From positions 214,251 to 278,250 of the forward strand of contig NZ_BMUA01000009.1 of assembly GCF_014649955.1 (NCBI RefSeq): a stretch of 64,000 bases of DNA, read 5' to 3'. Both the position numbers and the translations under genes were made by a program. Below are positions 59,902 through 64,000 of this stretch, one piece after another (position 1 is the first letter of the stretch; the number at the start of each line of letters is the position of its first letter). The notes below the pieces were generated by a model. The model had not been told where the DNA came from. It was given only the letters and a program-made list of their open reading frames with translations, and ran no database searches. This DNA comes from Streptomyces violascens. GTDB lineage: Bacteria; Actinomycetota; Actinomycetes; Streptomycetales; Streptomycetaceae.

Positions 59902-60954
59902 TCAGCTGCTCGATGCCCGGATCTTCAGCTCCGGCAGGATCGACACATGGTGCCTCGCCCGCCCGGGGTCACCGACACGCAGGGTCAGAAGATCCACCGC
60001 CGCCACCCCCACCGCCCGCTTCGGCGGAGCCACCGCCGTAAGCGGGATGTCAGCCAGCGCAGCGACCTCGTCGTCGTACGCCACGATCGCGAGGTCGCCC
60101 GGCACGGAAAGCCCGCGGGCCCGCAGCCGGGGGAGCAGCACGATCGCGTCGTGGTCGTTGTGGACCAGGACCGCGTCGAGCAGCCCGGCACCGACTGCCG
60201 CCACGAAGTCGTCCAGTTGGGTGTCGCGGCGTACCGGGTCGGTCTCCGGGGCCGTGATGGTGAAGCGCAGCGCATCCGGCGCCGGGAGGCCCTGCGACGC
60301 GAGGCCGGCCTCGTAGCCCTCCTCCACCAGCGCGCTGTGCGGGCTGTCCGCCCGCAGGAGCAGCCCGATCCGCTCGCGGCCGGACCGGGCGAGATGGCGT
60401 ACGGCGAGCCGCGCCCCGTACGCGTGGTCGGTCACCACCCGCTCCGCGCCCGGCACGTCGTCCCCGGAACGCCGCTCGACCAGCGCGAACGGCACGCCGA
60501 GCGCCGCCAGCCAGTCCTGGTCGCCGGCCGGGCCGCACGGGGCGATGAGCAGCCCGTCGATCCCGTGCCCGATCAACTGCCGTACCTGCGCCCGCTCTTC
60601 GGCGGGCCGGTACTGCGAGATGCCGAGCACGAGCCGGATGCCCCGGGCGGCGGCCGCCTCCCTGGCCCCCTTGATGACCTCGGGGTAGTAGTAGTCGGCG
60701 GCGGGCACGACGAGGCCGAAGACCAGACCCGGGCCGGGTGCGGCGGGCGGCGGAGGCGAGGGGGCCGTCGCCGTCTCGGGAAGCAGCGCCCCGCCGTGCA
60801 CCCGGGCCACCAGACCGCGCTCGGCGAGCGCCTCCACGTCCCGCCGCACGGTCACCGCGGAGACCTTCAACTCCTCGGCGAAGTCGGTCACCCGGAGCGA
60901 GCCGCGCTCGCGCAGCCGCCGCAGTATCGCCCGGTGCCTGTCCTCGGCGTGCAC
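59902..60954 (-). CDS. DeoR-HTH/LacI-type sugar-binding regulator
   Basis: A 350-residue repressor with a DeoR-style N-terminal winged helix (HRAILRRLRERGSLRVTDFAEELKVSAVTVRRDVEALAERGLVARVHGGAL). It is joined to a LacI/periplasmic sugar-binding domain (FGLVVPAADYYYPEVIKGAREAAAARG; VTDHAYGARLAVRHLARSGRERIGLL; DAVLVHNDHDAIVLLPRLRARG). It is divergent from the polysaccharide lyase gene, with a 9-bp inverted repeat between them, so it most likely represses the lyase until a sugar product appears. It starts at GTG 60954 with GGGAGG upstream. Confidence 0.88.
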   Translation of the reverse strand: MHAEDRHRAILRRLRERGSLRVTDFAEELKVSAVTVRRDVEALAERGLVARVHGGALLPETATAPSPPPPAAPGPGLVFGLVVPAADYYYPEVIKGAREAAAARGIRLVLGISQYRPAEERAQVRQLIGHGIDGLLIAPCGPAGDQDWLAALGVPFALVERRSGDDVPGAERVVTDHAYGARLAVRHLARSGRERIGLLLRADSPHSALVEEGYEAGLASQGLPAPDALRFTITAPETDPVRRDTQLDDFVAAVGAGLLDAVLVHNDHDAIVLLPRLRARGLSVPGDLAIVAYDDEVAALADIPLTAVAPPKRAVGVAAVDLLTLRVGDPGRARHHVSILPELKIRASSS

Positions 60955-61025
60955 GTGGTTCCGCCCCTCCCCGCCGGCTCCCGCCGACCGTCGTCAACCG
61001 CTGACCAGGAGCGTAACCCTCGTTA

Positions 61026-61057
61026 GATCGTTCGTGCACGATTCTGCGCGAACGATC
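61026..61057. promoter_or_regulatory. Operator between regulator and PL8 lyase
   Basis: GATCGTTCG (61026-61034) and CGAACGATC (61049-61057) are perfect 9-bp inverted arms separated by 14 bp. Related half-sites (GTTCTTTCG) occur just downstream. It is a likely binding site of the divergent DeoR/LacI-type regulator. Confidence 0.6.
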
Positions 61058-61234
61058 AATTTCCTTGATGAATGTGCGAAGTCTTGCGCGTTCTTTCGAC
61101 GTTATGAGAGAAACCGCTCAATCGAGCCTCGTTCACCCCGGGCCCCCGGCCCGCCTACCACCTCGCTCGTCCCGGGCCCCCGCGCCCACCCCGTGCCCCT
61201 CCTCGTTCGCCCACGCTCCGGAGGTCCCGCCACC

Positions 61235-63625
61235 ATGCCATCCGCTCAGGGCAGTTCACGCCGTACCTTCCTCGCCGCTTCCGGCACCGGCGCCGCCGCC
61301 GTCGCGCTCGGCCTGACGCTGCCCGCCCAGCAGGCCGCAGCGTCCCAACTCGCCCCGGCTGCCGATGAGTTCGACACCCTGCGACTGAGGTGGCGCGAGC
61401 TCATGCTCGGCTCCGGGTTCGACGCGACCGCCGAGCCGTACGCCACCAAGCTCGCCGCGCTGGGCACTTCGGCCCGTACCGCACTCGCGACCATGGCTCC
61501 CGCGTCCGGCTCGCTCTGGCCCGACCTGCCGCTGACCGACGCCGCCACCGGCTCCGCCGGCATGAGCACCAGCTACGGACGGCTCAACACCATGGCGCAG
61601 GCCTGGGCCCAGCCCGGCACCGGATCCACCGGCGACGCCACGCTGATCGCCGCCGTCGGCAAGGGCCTCGACCACCTCTACACCCAGATCTACAACGAGA
61701 ACACCAAGCCGTTCGGCAACTGGTGGGACTGGCAGATCGGCAGCTCCCGGCTGCTCATGGACACCGCCGTCATCGTCTACGACACCCTCACCGCCGACCG
61801 GCTCGGCCACTACACCGCCGCCATCGACCACTTCGTTCCGGACAGCGCGGTCGCCGTCTACAGCGGCACCTCCACCGGCGCCAACCGCACCGACCTGTGC
61901 CGCGTGCTCGCCACCCGCGGAGTGCTCGGCAAAAACGCCGCGAAGATCGCCCTGGCCCGCGACGCCCTCTCGCCCGTCTTCCCGTACGTCACCGCGGGAG
62001 ACGGCCTGTACGCCGACGGGTCGTTCATCCAGCACACCTGGATCGCCTACACCGGCTCGTACGGCGAGGTCCAGATCGACGGCCTGTCCAGACTCTTCGC
62101 ACTGCTCGCCGGCTCCACCTGGGCGGTCACCGACCCGAACCGGCAGATCATCCTCGACTCCGTCGAGCGCAGCTATGCACCGCTCATCCACGACGGCCTG
62201 ATGATGGACTGCGTCAACGGCCGCGCCATCTCCCGCCAGACCACCGACGACCAGCTCATGGGCCGCACGATCATGGCCCACATCGCCATGCTGGCCCTCG
62301 GCGCGTCACCCGCCGAACGCGACCGCTGGCGCGCACTGATCAAGGGCTGGACCGACCGCGCCCAGACCACCCCCGTCCTCGCCGACCAGCGCCTCTCCGT
62401 CGCCAACCTCGCCCTGCTGCGCGCCGCCGTCGACGCCGCCCCCACCGCGGCCCCCGCCCCGGTCGGCCCGCATCTCTTTCCCGCGATGGACCGCGCGGTC
62501 CATCGCGGCTCCCGCTTCGCCGCCTCGCTGAGCATGTCCTCCAGCCGGATCGCGTACTACGAGAACGGCAACGGCGAGAACCTGCGCGGCTGGCACACCG
62601 GCTCCGGCATGCTCGCCTGGTGGGGCGACGGCTTCGCGGGCGACCAGTACAGCGACGGCTTCTGGCCCACCGCCGACCCCTACCGCATGCCCGGCACCAC
62701 CGTCTCGCGCAAGCCGCTCGCCGACGGCGAGGGCGGCGCGTGGGGCGCGGCAAGACCCGCCGTGACCTGGGTCGGCGGCGCCGGCGACGGTACGTACGCG
62801 GCCGTCGGCCAGCACCTCAAGGGGCTCTCCTCCACCCTGACCGCCCGCAAGTCGTGGTTCTTCGTGGGCGACGAGATCGTCTGCCTCGGCGCCGGGATCA
62901 CCGCCGCCGACGGGATGCCCGTCGAGTCGGTCGTCGACCACCGCAACCTCGGAGCCACCGGCACCAACGCCCTCACCGTCGACGGCCGCCGGCTGCCCAC
63001 CACCCTCGGCCGGCACGACACCTTCCCCTGGGCCCGCTGGGCGCACCTCGCCGGCCACGGCGGCTACGTCTTCCCCGGCGGGGCCGCCGTCCAGTCCCTG
63101 CGCGAGGAGCGCACCGGCACCTGGAGGGCCATCAACACCGGCGGCACCGCCGACCCGGTCACCCGCCGCTACCTCACCCTCTGGTTCGCCCACGGCACCG
63201 ACCCCGCCGACGCCACCTACGCCTACGTCCTGCTGCCCGGCGCCCGCCAACTGGAGACCGCGGTCCGCGCCGCCGACCACGACAAGGTGCGCGTCCTGGC
63301 CAACTCGCCCTCCGTACAAGCCATTTCGTCCCATCGGCTCGGCCTGCTCGCCGCGAACTTCTGGACGGCGGGCGCGGCCGGCGAGCTGGCCGTGAACGGC
63401 CCGGCGAGCGCCCTGGTCCGCACCGCCCGCCGCACGGCGACGCTGTCGCTCGCCGCGCCCGAGCGCACCGGAGCTCCGGTCGAGCTGATCTGGGACCGGC
63501 CGGTACGCTCGGTGGCCTCGCGCGACCCGAGGGTGGAGGTGCTCGCCACCGGCCGGTCGCTGCGGCTCCGCATCACCCCGGACACCGCCTGTGGCACGGT
63601 CCGTACGGACGTCGTCCTTGGCTGA
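61235..63625 (+). CDS. Tat-secreted polysaccharide lyase family 8 (hyaluronate/xanthan lyase-like)
   Basis: A 796-residue extracellular lyase. The Tat signal SSRRTFLAASGTGAAAVALG is at residues 7-26. An N-terminal alpha/alpha toroid carries the catalytic motifs: NWWDWQIG (Asn), DGSFIQHTWIAYTGSYG (His and Tyr) and NGRAISR (Arg). Beta-sandwich domains follow (YYENGNGENLRGWHTGSGMLAWWGDG and later). It cleaves uronic-acid polysaccharides such as hyaluronan, chondroitin or xanthan by beta-elimination. GGAGGT lies 9 nt before ATG 61235. It is probably repressed by the divergent DeoR/LacI-type regulator. Confidence 0.92.
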   Translation: MPSAQGSSRRTFLAASGTGAAAVALGLTLPAQQAAASQLAPAADEFDTLRLRWRELMLGSGFDATAEPYATKLAALGTSARTALATMAPASGSLWPDLPLTDAATGSAGMSTSYGRLNTMAQAWAQPGTGSTGDATLIAAVGKGLDHLYTQIYNENTKPFGNWWDWQIGSSRLLMDTAVIVYDTLTADRLGHYTAAIDHFVPDSAVAVYSGTSTGANRTDLCRVLATRGVLGKNAAKIALARDALSPVFPYVTAGDGLYADGSFIQHTWIAYTGSYGEVQIDGLSRLFALLAGSTWAVTDPNRQIILDSVERSYAPLIHDGLMMDCVNGRAISRQTTDDQLMGRTIMAHIAMLALGASPAERDRWRALIKGWTDRAQTTPVLADQRLSVANLALLRAAVDAAPTAAPAPVGPHLFPAMDRAVHRGSRFAASLSMSSSRIAYYENGNGENLRGWHTGSGMLAWWGDGFAGDQYSDGFWPTADPYRMPGTTVSRKPLADGEGGAWGAARPAVTWVGGAGDGTYAAVGQHLKGLSSTLTARKSWFFVGDEIVCLGAGITAADGMPVESVVDHRNLGATGTNALTVDGRRLPTTLGRHDTFPWARWAHLAGHGGYVFPGGAAVQSLREERTGTWRAINTGGTADPVTRRYLTLWFAHGTDPADATYAYVLLPGARQLETAVRAADHDKVRVLANSPSVQAISSHRLGLLAANFWTAGAAGELAVNGPASALVRTARRTATLSLAAPERTGAPVELIWDRPVRSVASRDPRVEVLATGRSLRLRITPDTACGTVRTDVVLG

Positions 63626-63668
63626 CACGGCGCTGACACCGCTGACACCGGGCTGACGGCACGCTGAC
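63621..63668 (+). repeat. GCTGAC short repeats
   Basis: Five copies of GCTGAC (63621, 63632, 63641, 63652, 63663) at 9-11 bp spacing begin at the lyase stop codon. The spacing is near one helical turn. Confidence 0.5.
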
Positions 63669-63831
63669 GCGACGCGGTCCCCGGGTCGGCGTTCGTTGTC
63701 GGGACCCTACAGAGGACGGGGCCCCTGAGCTGTCGAGTCGGGCGTTTGGTGCAGGTCTACTGTCAGCCTCCACTAGGAAAGCGGTCCGGAGACTGTGTGG
63801 AGTCGACGGAGGAAATCCTTGGTCGCTTTCG

Positions 63832-63837
63832 TAGGGT
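63832..63837 (+). promoter_or_regulatory. Leaderless accB -10 element
   Basis: TAGGGT ends 6 nt before ATG 63844, the same hexamer and spacing as at leuB. No Shine-Dalgarno is present. Confidence 0.45.
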
Positions 63838-63843
63838 CGATAC

Positions 63844-64000
63844 ATGACCGTTGTGGACGAGACCCCGGGCGAGCCGAGCGACACGCGTGGACGCGTGGCA
63901 GAACTTCACGCCCTGCGTGAGGAGGCCCGTCGTGGGCCGAGCGAGCGTGCGACCGAGGCGCAGCATGCGAAGGGCAAGCTGACTGCGCGTGAGCGGATCG
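63844..64000 (+). CDS. accB: Acyl-CoA carboxylase beta (carboxyltransferase) subunit, 5' end
   Basis: The first 52 codons of a gene cut by the window end. The product starts MTVVDETPGEPSDTRGRVAE, then ELHALREEARRGPSERATEA and QHAKGKLTARERI, the standard opening of actinobacterial acyl-CoA carboxylase carboxyltransferase subunits. From memory the start most resembles the Streptomyces AccB (acetyl/propionyl-CoA) protein. It would carboxylate acetyl- or propionyl-CoA to supply malonyl- and methylmalonyl-CoA. The start is supported by a leaderless TAGGGT promoter. Confidence 0.85.
   Translation, partial: MTVVDETPGEPSDTRGRVAELHALREEARRGPSERATEAQHAKGKLTARERI

Noticed and set aside
1..64000. CRISPR arrays, rRNA and tRNA genes
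   Set aside because: I saw no regularly spaced repeat-spacer array and no tRNA cloverleaf or rRNA sequence. I could not run dedicated scanners.

Overview
The window is GC-rich actinobacterial chromosome, almost certainly Streptomyces. The signs are strong third-position GC, GTG and TTG starts, several leaderless promoters, Tat-exported enzymes, and a core gene order (ilvB-ilvN-ilvC-serA ... leuB-ilvE ... cimA ... accB) that I recall from the S. coelicolor central chromosome. That synteny is from memory and was not searched.

Region by region: 0-5.4 kb holds an aldo/keto reductase, a 2-hydroxyacid dehydrogenase, and a membrane PAS-GGDEF-EAL protein with a BldD-box-like site at its promoter. 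5.4-11 kb is the branched-chain amino acid and serine block: an ilvB leader peptide rich in Ile/Leu/Val with a terminator, then ilvB, ilvN, ilvC and serA. 11-15.7 kb has an autoregulated TetR gene and proline catabolism (PucR regulator, proline dehydrogenase, P5C dehydrogenase). 15.9-21.4 kb has an iodotyrosine-deiodinase-like nitroreductase, a secreted FG-GAP protein, a three-gene phospholipid operon that includes an acyltransferase fused to a DedA-like membrane domain, and an AAC(2')-like acetyltransferase. 21.5-29 kb has a Tat phospholipase C with a candidate PHO box, a PadR-HAAS pair, an MDR oxidoreductase/LysR pair and a purple acid phosphatase. 29-36.6 kb has leuB, ilvE, an NCS1 transporter divergent from a fused urease gamma-beta/alpha pair, and agmatine deiminase.

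36.6-49.2 kb looks like an accessory island. It holds small proteins (one frameshifted), a SLOG protein, an XRE regulator, tandem flavoproteins, remnants of a HAD gene, an IS701-type transposase and a tyrosine integrase, and a 6.4-kb RHS polymorphic toxin gene whose signal peptide is split by a one-base G-run frameshift. The toxin gene overlaps a probable immunity gene. A broken third flavoprotein copy closes the island.

49.3-64 kb returns to core-like content: TetR, MHS transporter, cimA behind a terminator or attenuator, a TPM-like secreted/membrane protein, a TPR-like protein, DUF2087, YceI, an XRE-TPR regulator divergent from an M64 protease, a DeoR/LacI-type regulator divergent from a PL8 polysaccharide lyase, and the 5' end of accB.

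The amino-acid genes together cover acetolactate synthesis, isomeroreduction, transamination, the leucine dehydrogenase step, and threonine-independent isoleucine entry through citramalate. Nitrogen turnover is represented by proline oxidation, urease-like genes and agmatine deiminase.
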